Assembly (NCBI GenBank): GCA_006844605.1
Contig: SPJN01000014.1
Coordinates: 22,827 to 86,826, forward strand
Reading direction: 5' to 3'
Length of the DNA: 64,000 nt
Source: Hyphomicrobiales bacterium
GTDB taxonomy: Bacteria > Pseudomonadota > Alphaproteobacteria > SPJN01
The notes under the pieces were generated by a model, which saw nothing but the letters and a program-made list of their open reading frames with translations, made no database searches and had not been told where the DNA came from. The position numbers and the translations under genes are program-made. Position 1 is the stretch's first letter; each line of letters opens with the position of its first letter. Below, one piece after another: positions 44,712 through 55,009 of this stretch.

Positions 44712-46076
44712 ATGAAACGCAGGCAAGCTAAACAGTTCGGGGCAGGGGTTTTGGCGCTCATGCTTACCTGTGTGGGCATTGGTGCTGCGTTGTTGACCGC
44801 CGGCCCCGCTCACGCCGCGTTAAAAATTGATATCACGCGCGGCAATGTTGATCCCTTGCCCATTGCGCTGCCTGCCCTGAATGGGCGGACCAAAACCGAT
44901 GCGCGGTTCGGTGCGGAAATCGCGTCAGTCATACAGGCGGATTTGCTGCGTTCGGGCCTATTCCGGATGGTGCCGCAATCCAGTTTTATTGAAGACCCCG
45001 GTGCAATCCGTGGCGCGCCGCGTTTTGGCGATTGGCGATTGGTTGACGCGCCTGCCTTGGTTACCGGGACGGCTGAAATGCAGGTTGATGGGCGCCTGAA
45101 GGTTGAGTTTCATTTGTGGGACACCTATGCAGAAAGTCAGGTTACTGGCGTTGCCTATGTGACCGAGCCCCAACATTGGCGGCGTATTGCCCATCTGATT
45201 TCCGATGCGATTTACGAACGTTTGACGGGCGAGCAAGGCTATTTTGATACGCGGGTCGTCTATATCGCTGAATCAGGCCCGAAAAACCGCCGTGTGAAGC
45301 GCTTGGCAATTATGGATCAGGATGGTGCCAATAACCGCTATCTGACCCACGGCCAGCATTTGGTGCTGACGCCGCGCTTTTCGCCCTCAACACAGGAAAT
45401 CACCTATCTGTCCTATTACCGGAACCGCCCGCGGGTCTATATTTTCAATATCGAAACCGGGCAGCAGGAAATTTTGGGAGATTTCCCGGGGATGAGCTTT
45501 GCGCCGCGCTTCTCGCCCGACGGGAATAAGGTGATTATGTCCCTTTCCCGTGCGGGCAATACAGATATTTACACGATGGATTTGCGCAGTCGTCGCCTGT
45601 CGCGCCTGACCAGTCATGTGGGCATTGATACATCGCCGTCCTATGCGCCTGATGGGCAGCAGATTGTCTTCAATTCAGACCGTGGCGGTGCCCAGCAGCT
45701 TTATATCATGAATGCCAACGGCTCTGGCGTGCGGCGTATCAGTTTCGGTGATGGGCGTTATGCAACACCGGTTTGGTCGCCACGTGGCGATTTGATCGCG
45801 TTCACCAAGATGAAGGGTGGGAAATTCTTTATTGGTGTGATGCGCCCTGATGGCAGTGGCGAACGTCTGCTGACAGAAAGCTTTTTGGATGAAGGGCCAA
45901 CATGGTCCCCCAATGGCCGCGTGCTGATGTTTTTCCGCCAGACCCCCGATTATCGCGGCGGGTCGGGCAAAACCTATCTCTATTCTGTTGACCTAACGGG
46001 TCATAATGAACGCCGGGTGCCGACCCCGGGTGAAGCGTCAGACCCTGCGTGGTCGCCGCTGATCAATCAACGGTAA
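44712..46076 (+). CDS. tolB: Tol-Pal system beta-propeller protein TolB
   Basis: 454 residues from ATG 44712 (GGAG upstream). Signal peptide ends AHA-A. N-terminal domain to about 165, then WD40-like propeller repeats such as [61 protein letters not shown]. Binds Pal in the periplasm. The open frame reaches back to 44622 inside tolA, but without a signal peptide start. Confidence 0.96.
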   Translation: MKRRQAKQFGAGVLALMLTCVGIGAALLTAGPAHAALKIDITRGNVDPLPIALPALNGRTKTDARFGAEIASVIQADLLRSGLFRMVPQSSFIEDPGAIRGAPRFGDWRLVDAPALVTGTAEMQVDGRLKVEFHLWDTYAESQVTGVAYVTEPQHWRRIAHLISDAIYERLTGEQGYFDTRVVYIAESGPKNRRVKRLAIMDQDGANNRYLTHGQHLVLTPRFSPSTQEITYLSYYRNRPRVYIFNIETGQQEILGDFPGMSFAPRFSPDGNKVIMSLSRAGNTDIYTMDLRSRRLSRLTSHVGIDTSPSYAPDGQQIVFNSDRGGAQQLYIMNANGSGVRRISFGDGRYATPVWSPRGDLIAFTKMKGGKFFIGVMRPDGSGERLLTESFLDEGPTWSPNGRVLMFFRQTPDYRGGSGKTYLYSVDLTGHNERRVPTPGEASDPAWSPLINQR

Positions 46077-46091
46077 GGTGATCTGTGGTTG

Positions 46092-46107
46092 TGTCACGAT
46101 GGTGACA
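46092..46107. promoter_or_regulatory. Palindrome in the tolB-pal spacer
   Basis: A perfect 6-bp inverted repeat TGTCAC-GATG-GTGACA lies 15 nt after the tolB stop. Downstream, TTGATG (about 46125) precedes TATAGA/TATATA elements in a CGCTATA direct repeat (about 46131-46151). The 220-nt spacer therefore may hold a pal promoter with an operator. The rest of the spacer shows no gene. Confidence 0.3.
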
Positions 46108-46296
46108 TAGCTGTGGTGTAACCTTTGATGTCGCTATAGACGCTATATAGACATCGGGCGACGGGCCGGGTAATCTTGCCCCGAGGACGAAAATTCGTTG
46201 CGTAGCCAGTGGGTTTGCGCCATTTATTGTAGCAATGACGGGTGGGTGGCCCTGATTTGATTGGCCCTAAAGGGTGGTAATAGGAAGGAAATAGTC

Positions 46297-46935
46297 ATGA
46301 CCATGAGCGTGACCGGTGAATTTGAGCAGACCAAGTCGTCCCGACTAATGAAATTTGGACGCGCAAGCGTTATGGGGCTTACCTTGTTTGCTGTTGCTGC
46401 CTGCTCCTCCGATGATGCGATGGAAGACACTGCAACGACTGAAGTGCCGACCTATCAGCAACCGGAACAACCTAACACAGCGCCCAGCGGCAGTGTCGAT
46501 CAAGGGTACCTTGATTATGACCCGCGTTCTGGCTATGTGCGCGATGAAACAACATCCGATCCTGCAACCGAAGCAACACAGCAGTCATTGGCGCGTGAAG
46601 CGGGCGACTTGATCTATTTTGCGCTTAACTCTCATGCTTTATCTGATGATACCCAGCGCACATTGCGCCGTCAGGCCTTGTGGTTGCGCCAGAACCCGCA
46701 AACAACTGTGACCATCGAAGGTCATTGTGACGAACGGGGCACCCGTGATTACAACCTTGCCCTTGGCGACCGTCGTGCCAATTCAGTGCGCGATTACCTT
46801 GTGTCATTGGGTGTGCAGGCAAACCGGATCGCTACCACATCTTATGGCAAGGAACGCCCCATTGCAGTTTGTTCCTCAGAAATTTGCTGGTCCAAGAATC
46901 GCCGCGCTATGACGGCTGTGAATGTGATGTTCTAG
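46297..46935 (+). CDS. pal: Peptidoglycan-associated lipoprotein Pal
   Basis: 212 residues from ATG 46297 (AGGAAGGAA upstream). Long n-region, lipobox FAVAAC with Cys36. C-terminal OmpA domain: LIYFALNSHALSDDTQ, TVTIEGHCDERGTRDYNLALGDRRANSV, ATTSYGKERP and the C-terminal Cys-containing CSSEICWSKNRRA. Anchors outer membrane to peptidoglycan and binds TolB. Followed by a terminator. Confidence 0.96.
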   Translation: MTMSVTGEFEQTKSSRLMKFGRASVMGLTLFAVAACSSDDAMEDTATTEVPTYQQPEQPNTAPSGSVDQGYLDYDPRSGYVRDETTSDPATEATQQSLAREAGDLIYFALNSHALSDDTQRTLRRQALWLRQNPQTTVTIEGHCDERGTRDYNLALGDRRANSVRDYLVSLGVQANRIATTSYGKERPIAVCSSEICWSKNRRAMTAVNVMF

Positions 46936-47000
46936 GCTGGCAATTTTAAGCCAAGCTTGACAGTGGTCACTTGCAGATTAACTGCACAACCGGATAAACC

Positions 47001-47033
47001 AAATGGGGTGCGCCATAAGCGTGCCCCATTTTT
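47001..47033 (+). terminator. Terminator of pal
   Basis: AAATGGGG (47001-47008) pairs with CCCCATTT (47024-47031), followed by TTTG. About 65 nt after the pal stop. Confidence 0.75.
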
Positions 47034-47086
47034 GTGCGGTTTAAGAAACTGAACTATATTTTGTTGCGTTGCTAGGAGCAAAGCCC

Positions 47087-48205
47087 ATGCCTGCGTTCAA
47101 GTCAGTCCCTATGCTGTCGAAACATAAGTCTGTCCGCCGTTTTTCCCGCCTGTCGGTTGGCGTTTTGACTGCGTTGATGATTTCCGGCGGCGCGGCAGCA
47201 CAACAGGGCAGCTTTGAAGATCCATTCTATGGGTCGGGTGGGCAACAGGCGCAGCAAACCTATCAACCCACAGCTTCAGGGCAGGTGAATGCGCGGGCCG
47301 ATGCCCAAACAGGCATGTCGGCTGACATGGCAGCACGATTGCAGCTTATGGAAGACCGCCTATATCGGTTGGAACGTGATGTTGAAGGGTTGGTTCGTTT
47401 GGGCGGCGCAGGTGCCGGTGGACGGGGCCAAGGCGGTGGCCTGCAAGGCGATGCGGCGGCATCGATTAGCTTGCGGTTATCAGCTCTTGAAAGCGAAATT
47501 GCGGGTGTTACGGGTTTGATTGAAGAAATGCGTCATCAGTTGATGGTGGCGCGTGAGACCAATCGCAAATCGCGTGAAGATTTTGAATATCGCCTCCGCG
47601 CGCTGGAGGCACGGGCAGGTGGTGGCGGCGGTGCTGTGATCGGCACGGGAACCGGGACTGGAACTGGAACAGGTGCAGGCAATGCGGGACAGCCAGCGCA
47701 GCCCGGTGGCGGGCCGGAACAATTGCCGCCGGATGATCTGTTCGGCAGCCCGATCCCTGGTGGTGGTCGCGACATGATCGCCGATAATGGCCAACCCACC
47801 GGTGGTGCCGTACCGGTGCTGGAGCCAAAGCCACTATATCAAAAATCCATGCAACAATTGGCGCAGCGTGATTACGCCAATGCCGAGGCGTCGCTGACCG
47901 CGTTCATTGAACGGTATCCTGATCATGCATTAACGCCCAACGCACAATATTGGCTGGGTGAAAGCCATTACGCGCGCAATGATTATAAAAAGGCAGCAGC
48001 GGCGTTCCTTGCCGGGGTGCGCAACTATCCCAGCAGCAACAAGGCGCCTGATTCCATGCTGAAACTTGCCATGTCACTGAACCAACTGGGTTTGAACACC
48101 CAGGCCTGCGGGACATTGGCTGAATTGAAGGTGCGCCACAAAAATCTATCGGCCAAAATTGCCGCGCGCGTTGCCCGTGAAGAACAGGCAATGCAGTGCC
48201 AGTAA
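47087..48205 (+). CDS. cpoB: Tol-Pal system coordinator CpoB (YbgF)
   Basis: 372 residues from ATG 47087 with AGGAG 8 nt upstream. Signal peptide ends AAAQQG. A coiled-coil part (MAARLQLMEDRLYRLERDVEGLVR and a second segment to about 180) is followed by a low-complexity Gly/Thr linker encoded by a short GGNACN repeat, then C-terminal TPR repeats (YQKSMQQLAQRDYANAEASLTAFI, NAQYWLGESHYARNDY). Coordinates Tol with PBP1B in E. coli. Confidence 0.94.
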   Translation: MPAFKSVPMLSKHKSVRRFSRLSVGVLTALMISGGAAAQQGSFEDPFYGSGGQQAQQTYQPTASGQVNARADAQTGMSADMAARLQLMEDRLYRLERDVEGLVRLGGAGAGGRGQGGGLQGDAAASISLRLSALESEIAGVTGLIEEMRHQLMVARETNRKSREDFEYRLRALEARAGGGGGAVIGTGTGTGTGTGAGNAGQPAQPGGGPEQLPPDDLFGSPIPGGGRDMIADNGQPTGGAVPVLEPKPLYQKSMQQLAQRDYANAEASLTAFIERYPDHALTPNAQYWLGESHYARNDYKKAAAAFLAGVRNYPSSNKAPDSMLKLAMSLNQLGLNTQACGTLAELKVRHKNLSAKIAARVAREEQAMQCQ

Positions 48206-48226
48206 AGTACTGACACGGGGCGGGTG

Positions 48227-49624
48227 ATGGGACACGCGCCACTGCATAATTATTTCGCCGCGCAGCTTGAAGGGCTGGCAAGGCAGGGCGTGTTGACGCC
48301 CGGTGCCCCGCTGGCAATTGCGGTATCCGGCGGGCCTGATTCAATGGCGTTGGCGCAGCTTTGTCTTGATTGCGCAGCCAGCCAGCATCCACTCCATATT
48401 TTGACGGTTGATCATGGCTTGCGCCCTGAGTCTGCTGACGAGGCGGCACAGGTTTGTGCATGGGCACAGACGCAAGGTGGTGTTACGGCCCATCAGCTAC
48501 ACTGGCAAAAGGATGAGGAGGCGGGCGGCAATGTGCAGGAACAGGCGCGTCTTGGCCGCTATGCATTGATGGCGCAATGGTGTGTCGACAATGATGTCGA
48601 TTTGCTGCTGACCGCCCACCATCAGGATGATCAGGCTGAAACGGTTCTGATGCGCCTTGGCCGTGGGTCTGGTGTTGATGGGCTAAGTGCAATGCGTGGA
48701 CGCCAGCAATTGCAAACCGCTGCGGGCAGTCAGGTGACGCTGCTGCGCCCCTTGTTGGGGGTGCCGAAACAGGCATTGGTGCAGTTCGCCAACAGCAGAA
48801 AACTGCCCACCGTCAACGACCCATCCAATCACGCGCAGAAATATGCACGCTCCCGCCATCGGGCATTCCTGTCCAGTGAGGAAGCTGAGGGGTTGGGCTT
48901 GTCTGTGCAGCGCCTGACGCAAACTGCCCGAACGATGCAGCGCGCTGCCGATGCGCTGGATGCGGCTACTGATAAGCTGGCCACGCAATCGATTACGGCG
49001 ATGCCCCTTGGCTATTTGAAGGTGCAGCTTGCGCCCTTGTTTGCTGAGGAAGAGGAATTGCGACTTCGTCTGATGCGGTTGGTGATTGGGGCATTCAACC
49101 CCGGTACTTTTCCAATTGAGGAAGAGCAGTTGTTGCGTCTGTGGCAATGGGTGATTGGGCGCGGGATTGCCGGGCAGGGTGCAGATGCGCCGCGTTATAC
49201 AATCCGTGGCTTGTTGCTTGAAAAGGCAGGGGCAACTGACGATCCAAGCCTTTTTGTGATGCGAGAGCCGCGCGCCATTGCGCAACCTTTGCGGCTTTGC
49301 GATGCGCCTTGTGTGTGGGATGGACGTTTTGCGCTGACAGGTGATGAAGGCGGCGGGGGCAATGATCTGTGGTGTTTGCCAGTGGCGGCGCTGGGTATCA
49401 ACAAGGTGCGTGATGAACTGACGGGTGCGGCTGCGGCGCAATTTGCTGCTGCACCGCCGATGGCGCGCGGCACCGTGCCTGCACTTGCCACAATTGGCGA
49501 CGATGGTGAGGCCCGCATGGTCGGTCTATTGACGGATAAAGGCGGGTTCAGACCCTTTTTGCAGGCCAAAACCCCCTTGATTCTGCCTGAATCACAGAAA
49601 TTTGAAGGTGAATCGCCGAAATAG
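48227..49624 (+). CDS. tilS: tRNA(Ile)-lysidine synthase
   Basis: 465 residues from ATG 48227 (a GTG directly before it also opens the frame). PP-loop SGGPDS (34-39), TVDHGLRPES, LLTAHHQDDQAETVLMRLGRGSG. The C-terminal domain is longer and less conserved. Modifies the CAU anticodon of tRNA-Ile2. 21 nt after cpoB. Confidence 0.96.
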   Translation: MGHAPLHNYFAAQLEGLARQGVLTPGAPLAIAVSGGPDSMALAQLCLDCAASQHPLHILTVDHGLRPESADEAAQVCAWAQTQGGVTAHQLHWQKDEEAGGNVQEQARLGRYALMAQWCVDNDVDLLLTAHHQDDQAETVLMRLGRGSGVDGLSAMRGRQQLQTAAGSQVTLLRPLLGVPKQALVQFANSRKLPTVNDPSNHAQKYARSRHRAFLSSEEAEGLGLSVQRLTQTARTMQRAADALDAATDKLATQSITAMPLGYLKVQLAPLFAEEEELRLRLMRLVIGAFNPGTFPIEEEQLLRLWQWVIGRGIAGQGADAPRYTIRGLLLEKAGATDDPSLFVMREPRAIAQPLRLCDAPCVWDGRFALTGDEGGGGNDLWCLPVAALGINKVRDELTGAAAAQFAAAPPMARGTVPALATIGDDGEARMVGLLTDKGGFRPFLQAKTPLILPESQKFEGESPK

Positions 49625-49667
49625 CAGGCTAAAACGTCCCGAATCGGCCGCATGACCTTCCTTTCAT

Positions 49668-49696
49668 CTTGTATTTATGGTGAATAGACCCATCTA
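49668..49696 (+). promoter_or_regulatory. Sigma32-type promoter of ftsH
   Basis: CTTGTA (49668-49673), 14-nt spacer, ACCCATCTA (49688-49696), close to the RpoH consensus CTTGAA / CCCCATNTA. It lies about 107 nt before the ftsH start in the 178-nt tilS-ftsH spacer; nothing else clear is in the spacer apart from a CCCCATAAG at about 49727. Confidence 0.5.
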
Positions 49697-49802
49697 AACT
49701 AAAAGGGCTATGGTCAAACAACTCATCCCCATAAGATAGATATGGGACGGGGCGCGACGCACAGAATGTGGGTGGCGTTTGACACTGACGTAAGGACAAA
49801 CC

Positions 49803-51716
49803 GTGGTAAATTTGCGGAATTTGGCAGTATGGGGGATCATCATCGCGATGGTGTTGATCCTTGTTAATCTGTGGCAGGGTAATCAGGATCGGGCAGGGGC
49901 GAACGAAATCGCCTATTCCGAGTTTATCCAGCAGGTCGAATCACAAGATGTGCAATCCGTTCGTATTATGGACGAGATTATTGTCGGGGAATATCGCACC
50001 GGTGGTCAGTTTACCACTGTGGCGCCGAATGACCCGGGGCTAGTCCAGCAGCTGATGAGCAATAATGTTGCTGTGAAGGCTGAGGCACGTGAAAGCGGCC
50101 CCTCATTCTTTGGCATATTGCTGTCATGGTTCCCGATGTTGCTGCTGATCGGTGTGTGGATATTCTTCATGCGCCAGATGCAGGGCGGCGGCAAGGGTGC
50201 CATGGGCTTTGGCAAATCAAAGGCTAAACTTTTGACTGAACGTCACGGTCGCGTCACGTTTGATGATGTCGCTGGTATCGACGAAGCAAAAGAAGAGCTT
50301 GAAGAAATTGTCGGCTTCTTGCGTGATCCGCAGAAATTCCAGCGCCTTGGCGGCCGCATTCCCAAGGGCGCGCTGCTTGTTGGCCCTCCCGGTACCGGTA
50401 AAACCTTGCTGGCGCGTGCCATTGCAGGTGAAGCCAATGTGCCGTTCTTTACGATTTCAGGGTCTGACTTTGTTGAAATGTTTGTCGGTGTCGGCGCCAG
50501 CCGTGTCCGTGACATGTTCGAACAGGCCAAGAAGAATGCCCCTTGCATCATTTTTATCGATGAAATTGACGCTGTAGGTCGCCATCGTGGTGCCGGCCTT
50601 GGCGGCGGTAATGATGAGCGCGAGCAAACCTTGAACCAGTTGCTGGTTGAGATGGATGGGTTTGAGGCGAATGACGGCGTGATCCTGATCGCTGCCACCA
50701 ACCGCCCTGATGTGCTTGATCCCGCGCTGCTGCGTCCGGGCCGCTTTGACCGTCAGGTTGTTGTGCCCAATCCGGATATTATGGGTCGCGAAAAAATCCT
50801 GAAAGTGCACATGCAAAAGGTGCCCTTGGCCCCTGATGTTGATGCGCATGTTGTGGCGCGCGGCACCCCCGGCTTTTCTGGTGCCGATCTCGCCAATTTG
50901 GTGAACGAGGCTGCCTTGCTGGCTGCCCGTGTCGGCAAGCGTCTGGTGACGATGGCTGACTTTGAAGCTGCAAAGGACAAGGTCATGATGGGCGCAGAGC
51001 GTCGGTCCATGGTCATGTCAGAAGAAGAGAAAAAGCTAACCGCTTATCATGAGGCAGGTCACGCGCTTGTCGCCCTGCATGAGCCGTTTTCTGATCCCAT
51101 TCACAAGGCAACCATCATCCCGCGTGGGCGTGCGTTGGGTATGGTGATGCGCCTGCCTGAACGTGATCAGCTTTCTGTGACACGCGGCAAGATGTTAAGT
51201 GATATTGCCGTCGCCATGGGTGGCCGTATTGCCGAAGAGCTGATTTTTGGCCACGAAAAAGTCACATCAGGTGCCAGCTCTGACATTGATATGGCGACCA
51301 AAATGGCCCGTGCCATGGTCACGCAATATGGCATGTCCGATGAGCTTGGGCCCCTTGCCTATGGCGAGAACGAGCAGGAAGTCTTCCTTGGCCATTCGGT
51401 TGCGAAGCAACAGAATGTGTCCGAAGAAACCGCGCGCAAGATTGATTCAGAAATCCGCAAGATTGTTGAAGGTGCCTATGCGCGCGCTGAAACAATCCTG
51501 AAAACTGATGAAGCATCGTTGCACACGCTTGCCAAAGGCTTGCTGGAATATGAAACCCTGTCAGGTGACGACATTAACGCCCTGATGAAGGGGGAGCCTG
51601 TGCATCGTGACAACCATGATGGTGGGTCTGATCAGGGCACGCCTGTTGTAACGGTACCGAAGGCTGGTCGTCGCCCCCTTGGCGGGAATGAGCCTGAGCC
51701 CCAACCGGGCGCCTAA
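49803..51716 (+). CDS. ftsH: ATP-dependent zinc metalloprotease FtsH
   Basis: 637 residues, GTG start with AAGGA upstream. Two TM helices (about 7-23 and 103-122), AAA domain with Walker A GPPGTGKT (194-201), Walker B FIDEID (251-256) and the SRH region, then the zinc motif HEAGH (416-420). Degrades membrane proteins and, in many proteobacteria, RpoH, which is encoded at 61760. Upstream of folP-glmM as is usual. Confidence 0.98.
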   Translation: MVNLRNLAVWGIIIAMVLILVNLWQGNQDRAGANEIAYSEFIQQVESQDVQSVRIMDEIIVGEYRTGGQFTTVAPNDPGLVQQLMSNNVAVKAEARESGPSFFGILLSWFPMLLLIGVWIFFMRQMQGGGKGAMGFGKSKAKLLTERHGRVTFDDVAGIDEAKEELEEIVGFLRDPQKFQRLGGRIPKGALLVGPPGTGKTLLARAIAGEANVPFFTISGSDFVEMFVGVGASRVRDMFEQAKKNAPCIIFIDEIDAVGRHRGAGLGGGNDEREQTLNQLLVEMDGFEANDGVILIAATNRPDVLDPALLRPGRFDRQVVVPNPDIMGREKILKVHMQKVPLAPDVDAHVVARGTPGFSGADLANLVNEAALLAARVGKRLVTMADFEAAKDKVMMGAERRSMVMSEEEKKLTAYHEAGHALVALHEPFSDPIHKATIIPRGRALGMVMRLPERDQLSVTRGKMLSDIAVAMGGRIAEELIFGHEKVTSGASSDIDMATKMARAMVTQYGMSDELGPLAYGENEQEVFLGHSVAKQQNVSEETARKIDSEIRKIVEGAYARAETILKTDEASLHTLAKGLLEYETLSGDDINALMKGEPVHRDNHDGGSDQGTPVVTVPKAGRRPLGGNEPEPQPGA

Positions 51717-51730
51717 TCGATCGGTAACAC

Positions 51731-52798
51731 GTGACCGACACTGTTTATTTAGAACCGATTAATCTGACACGCGGCGTGGAGGCAACTGCCCTCTGCGCCG
51801 CTGGTCTTTGTGCGTGGCTTGCCGGTGGGCCGGTTGCCTTTGCGGCGGTACGTGTTTGGCAACGCCAGAATAATGGCGGGGCCACAACGCAAGTTTTATC
51901 CTTTGCCCAAGCACGGCAGCGTTACCCGGATCAGGTTGCCGCGCTGTGTGCCGCGCCCGCCATGCCCAATGGGTTGGCGTCTGATCACTGTCATGTGATG
52001 GGCATATTGAATGTCACCCCTGACAGTTTTTCGGACGGCGGGCAATTCAATGATCATGCTGATGCTGTCAGTTGGGCGAAGGCAATGGCGGCGCGGGGGG
52101 CGTCGGTGATTGATATTGGTGGGGAGTCCACCCGCCCCGGCGCAGCCCCTGTATCGATTGAAGAAGAATTGGCCCGGACCATACCTGTCATTCAGGCCTT
52201 GCGTGCAGACGGATTTGCTGGCGTGATTAGTTTGGACACACGCAACGCGGCGGTTATGGCGGCAGGGTTGGATGCGGGGGCCGATATCATCAATGATGTA
52301 TCGGCGCTGGGGCACGACCCGGCGGCATTGCCTCTGCTGGCGGCCCATGACTGCCCCATTGTGCTGATGCACACCCAAGGCACGCCGCAGACCATGCAGA
52401 ATGACCCGACATATGATGTGGCCTTGTTGGATGTTTATGACGCGCTGGCGCAATCGGTTGCGCGCGCCATATCTGCCGGGATTGATAAGGGCCGCCTGAT
52501 CCTTGATCCGGGCATTGGCTTTGGCAAGACATTGGACCACAATTTACAATTGATGCGTGGGCTGGGCCTGTTTCACGGGATTGGCTGTTCGTTATTGTTG
52601 GGGGCATCGCGCAAACGCTTCATCGCCGGTGTTGACCCCGCTGCTGCGGATGCTGATGACCGGCTGGGCGGCTCCCTCGCCGCGGTTGGTGCCGCGTGGC
52701 AAATGGGTGTGCAAATGGTTCGTGTTCACGATGTGTCACAATCCGTGCAGTGGCTTGCGGTTGCCAGTGCCATCAGTGATGGACTATCGTCCGACTGA
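51731..52798 (+). CDS. folP: Dihydropteroate synthase
   Basis: 355 residues, GTG start 14 nt after ftsH. The DHPS barrel begins at residue about 89 with MGILNVTPDSFSDGG (90-104), then DIGGESTRPGA, NDVSALGHD, and LLGASRKRFI. The first about 85 residues (Ala-rich, no domain recognised) are an extension not found in E. coli FolP. Makes 7,8-dihydropteroate; sulfonamide target. Confidence 0.95.
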   Translation: MTDTVYLEPINLTRGVEATALCAAGLCAWLAGGPVAFAAVRVWQRQNNGGATTQVLSFAQARQRYPDQVAALCAAPAMPNGLASDHCHVMGILNVTPDSFSDGGQFNDHADAVSWAKAMAARGASVIDIGGESTRPGAAPVSIEEELARTIPVIQALRADGFAGVISLDTRNAAVMAAGLDAGADIINDVSALGHDPAALPLLAAHDCPIVLMHTQGTPQTMQNDPTYDVALLDVYDALAQSVARAISAGIDKGRLILDPGIGFGKTLDHNLQLMRGLGLFHGIGCSLLLGASRKRFIAGVDPAAADADDRLGGSLAAVGAAWQMGVQMVRVHDVSQSVQWLAVASAISDGLSSD

Positions 52799-52829
52799 AT
52801 CGCGACCAAGTTAGAAGGGCCTGTCACCT

Positions 52830-54200
52830 ATGGCACGGAATTATTTCGGCACTGACGGTATACGTGGGCGGGCCAATGCTGAGCCTATGACCCCTGAAAT
52901 TGCCATGCAAGTCGGCCTTGCCGCAGGGCATTATTTCAAACGTGGGGACCATCGTCATCGGGTGGTCATCGGCAAGGACACGCGCCTGTCAGGTTATATG
53001 ATTGAACCGGCATTAACGGCGGGCTTTGCCTCTATGGGAATGGATGTGATGCTGTTCGGGCCGTTGCCAACCCCGGCGGTGGCGCAATTGACCCGTTCGA
53101 TGCGCGCTGATTTAGGCGTGATGATTTCAGCGTCCCACAATGCGTTCCATGATAATGGCATCAAGCTGTTTGGCCCCGATGGGTTCAAACTGCCCGATGA
53201 GGTTGAAGAAAAGCTGGAAGCATTGATGGAGGCGGGCCTACCCGAAGAATTGCGCGCCGATGGTGTGGATTTGGGCCGCGTGCAGCGTTTGGATGACGCC
53301 ACGGGCCGGTATATGGAACACGCTAAGGCGACATTGCAAAAGGGGATGCGCCTTGATGGGTTGAAGATCGTGATCGATTGCGCCCACGGGGCTGCCTATA
53401 AGGTGGCGCCCACTGTGTTGTGGGAATTGGGTGCAGAAGTGATCCCAATCGGTGTCAGTCCCAACGGTGTGAACATTAATGATGGCTGCGGCTCCACCGC
53501 GACAGAGCTGATGTGCCAAACCGTTGTGGGACAGGAGGCTGACATCGGTATCGCGCTGGATGGTGATGCCGACCGTGTGCTGATTTCGGATGAAAATGGC
53601 CGCCTGATCGATGGTGACCAATTGATGGCGCTGATTGCCGGTAGCTGGGCTGAAGCTGGATTGCTGAAAGGCGGGTTGGTGGCAACCATCATGTCTAATC
53701 TGGGGTTGGAACGGTATCTTGAAGACCGTGGCATCGCCATGCAGCGCACACAGGTTGGCGACCGCTATGTGGTAGAAGCCATGCGCGCCAAGGGATGGAA
53801 TGTTGGTGGTGAACAATCCGGCCATCTTGTTCTGTCTGACTACGCGACAACGGGCGATGGCTTGGTTGCGGCCTTGCAGGTGTTGACGGCGGTCGTCGGC
53901 GCGCGGTTAACAAACCCCAACGCTCGCGTGTCTGAGGTATGCCACCTGTTCGACCCCTATCCGCAATTGCTAAAAAATGTGCGGTTCAAAACCCCGGTTG
54001 ATCTTGATGATGCTGCCATCGTCGATGCGGTCAAGCAGGCCGAAGCTGCCTTTGGTACCAAGGGCCGCGTCGTGCTACGCAAGTCAGGGACAGAACCTTT
54101 GGTGCGCGTGATGGCCGAAGGGGAAGATCAGGCATTGGTGGAAAAGGCGGTGGATGATATCGCCGCCATCGTTGCCGCGCAGGGCGGTGTCACTGCCTGA
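52830..54200 (+). CDS. glmM: Phosphoglucosamine mutase
   Basis: 456 residues. [12 protein letters not shown] start, active-site MISASHN with phospho-Ser102, metal loop DGDADRVL, sugar-binding GGEQSGHL and the phosphate loop [12 protein letters not shown]. Makes GlcN-1-P for peptidoglycan and LPS. Stop overlaps the thiD start (TGATG). Confidence 0.98.
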   Translation: MARNYFGTDGIRGRANAEPMTPEIAMQVGLAAGHYFKRGDHRHRVVIGKDTRLSGYMIEPALTAGFASMGMDVMLFGPLPTPAVAQLTRSMRADLGVMISASHNAFHDNGIKLFGPDGFKLPDEVEEKLEALMEAGLPEELRADGVDLGRVQRLDDATGRYMEHAKATLQKGMRLDGLKIVIDCAHGAAYKVAPTVLWELGAEVIPIGVSPNGVNINDGCGSTATELMCQTVVGQEADIGIALDGDADRVLISDENGRLIDGDQLMALIAGSWAEAGLLKGGLVATIMSNLGLERYLEDRGIAMQRTQVGDRYVVEAMRAKGWNVGGEQSGHLVLSDYATTGDGLVAALQVLTAVVGARLTNPNARVSEVCHLFDPYPQLLKNVRFKTPVDLDDAAIVDAVKQAEAAFGTKGRVVLRKSGTEPLVRVMAEGEDQALVEKAVDDIAAIVAAQGGVTA

Positions 54201-55009
54201 TGGTGACCACGCCGCGCATCTTGATTATTGCCGGGTCCGACCCGTCTGGCGGTGCCGGGCTGCAGGCTGATTTGAAGACCGCCACCCGGCTAGGCTGTTA
54301 CGCGGGAACCGCGGTTACCAGCCTGACGGTGCAAAACACAAAAGGCGTTCAGGCGGTGGAGCCTGTGTCCCCGCAATTGATCACGGCGCAGATTAAGGCA
54401 GTGCTGTCTGACATCGGGGCTGATGCGATCAAGATCGGCTTGCTGCCTTCGCAAGATGTGATCAAGGCTGTGTTTGAGACTTTGACAGATCTGGCACCCG
54501 ACCTGCCGCGTGTTGTTGACCCTGTGTTAGTGGCAACAAGCGGCGGTCATTTGACCGTACAGGACACACGTGCGGCGATGCTTGATTACGGGGTTGGCGG
54601 GTCGATTCTGACACCTAATTTTGATGAAGCGGCGGCGTTGACCGATATATTGGTGCAGTCTCGTGCCACGATGGAACAGGCGGGGGATCGTCTGATCCGC
54701 CGCGGGGCCGATGCGGTGATTGTTACTGGCGGTCACAGCAGTGGTGACGACTGCCTTGATTTGTTGGTCACCGGTTTGGGTGCCCATGAAATCAAATCAA
54801 AGCGTGTGCCGACCAAGAATGATCACGGCACGGGCTGTACCTATTCCACTGCGCTGGCTTGTTTCTTGGCAAAGGGGCACGGCCTAGCTGACGCGGCACG
54901 GCGCGCCAAACTGGTTGTGCTGGCGGGGCTGCGTGCAGACCCGGACCTTGGGGCAGGGCGTGGCCCCCTTGGGCATCATGTGATGGATTTATCTGCGCTG
55001 AATGACTAG
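54200..55009 (+). CDS. thiD: Bifunctional HMP kinase / HMP-P kinase
   Basis: 269 residues. IAGSDPSGGAGLQADLKTATRLGCY, AQIKAVLSDIGADAIKIGLL, DPVLVATSGGHL, LTPNFDEA and TKNDHGTGCTYSTALA (anion hole Gly and catalytic Cys region) of ThiD. Phosphorylates hydroxymethylpyrimidine. Starts on the glmM stop and ends sharing CTAG with the convergent EamA gene. Confidence 0.95.
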   Translation: MVTTPRILIIAGSDPSGGAGLQADLKTATRLGCYAGTAVTSLTVQNTKGVQAVEPVSPQLITAQIKAVLSDIGADAIKIGLLPSQDVIKAVFETLTDLAPDLPRVVDPVLVATSGGHLTVQDTRAAMLDYGVGGSILTPNFDEAAALTDILVQSRATMEQAGDRLIRRGADAVIVTGGHSSGDDCLDLLVTGLGAHEIKSKRVPTKNDHGTGCTYSTALACFLAKGHGLADAARRAKLVVLAGLRADPDLGAGRGPLGHHVMDLSALND

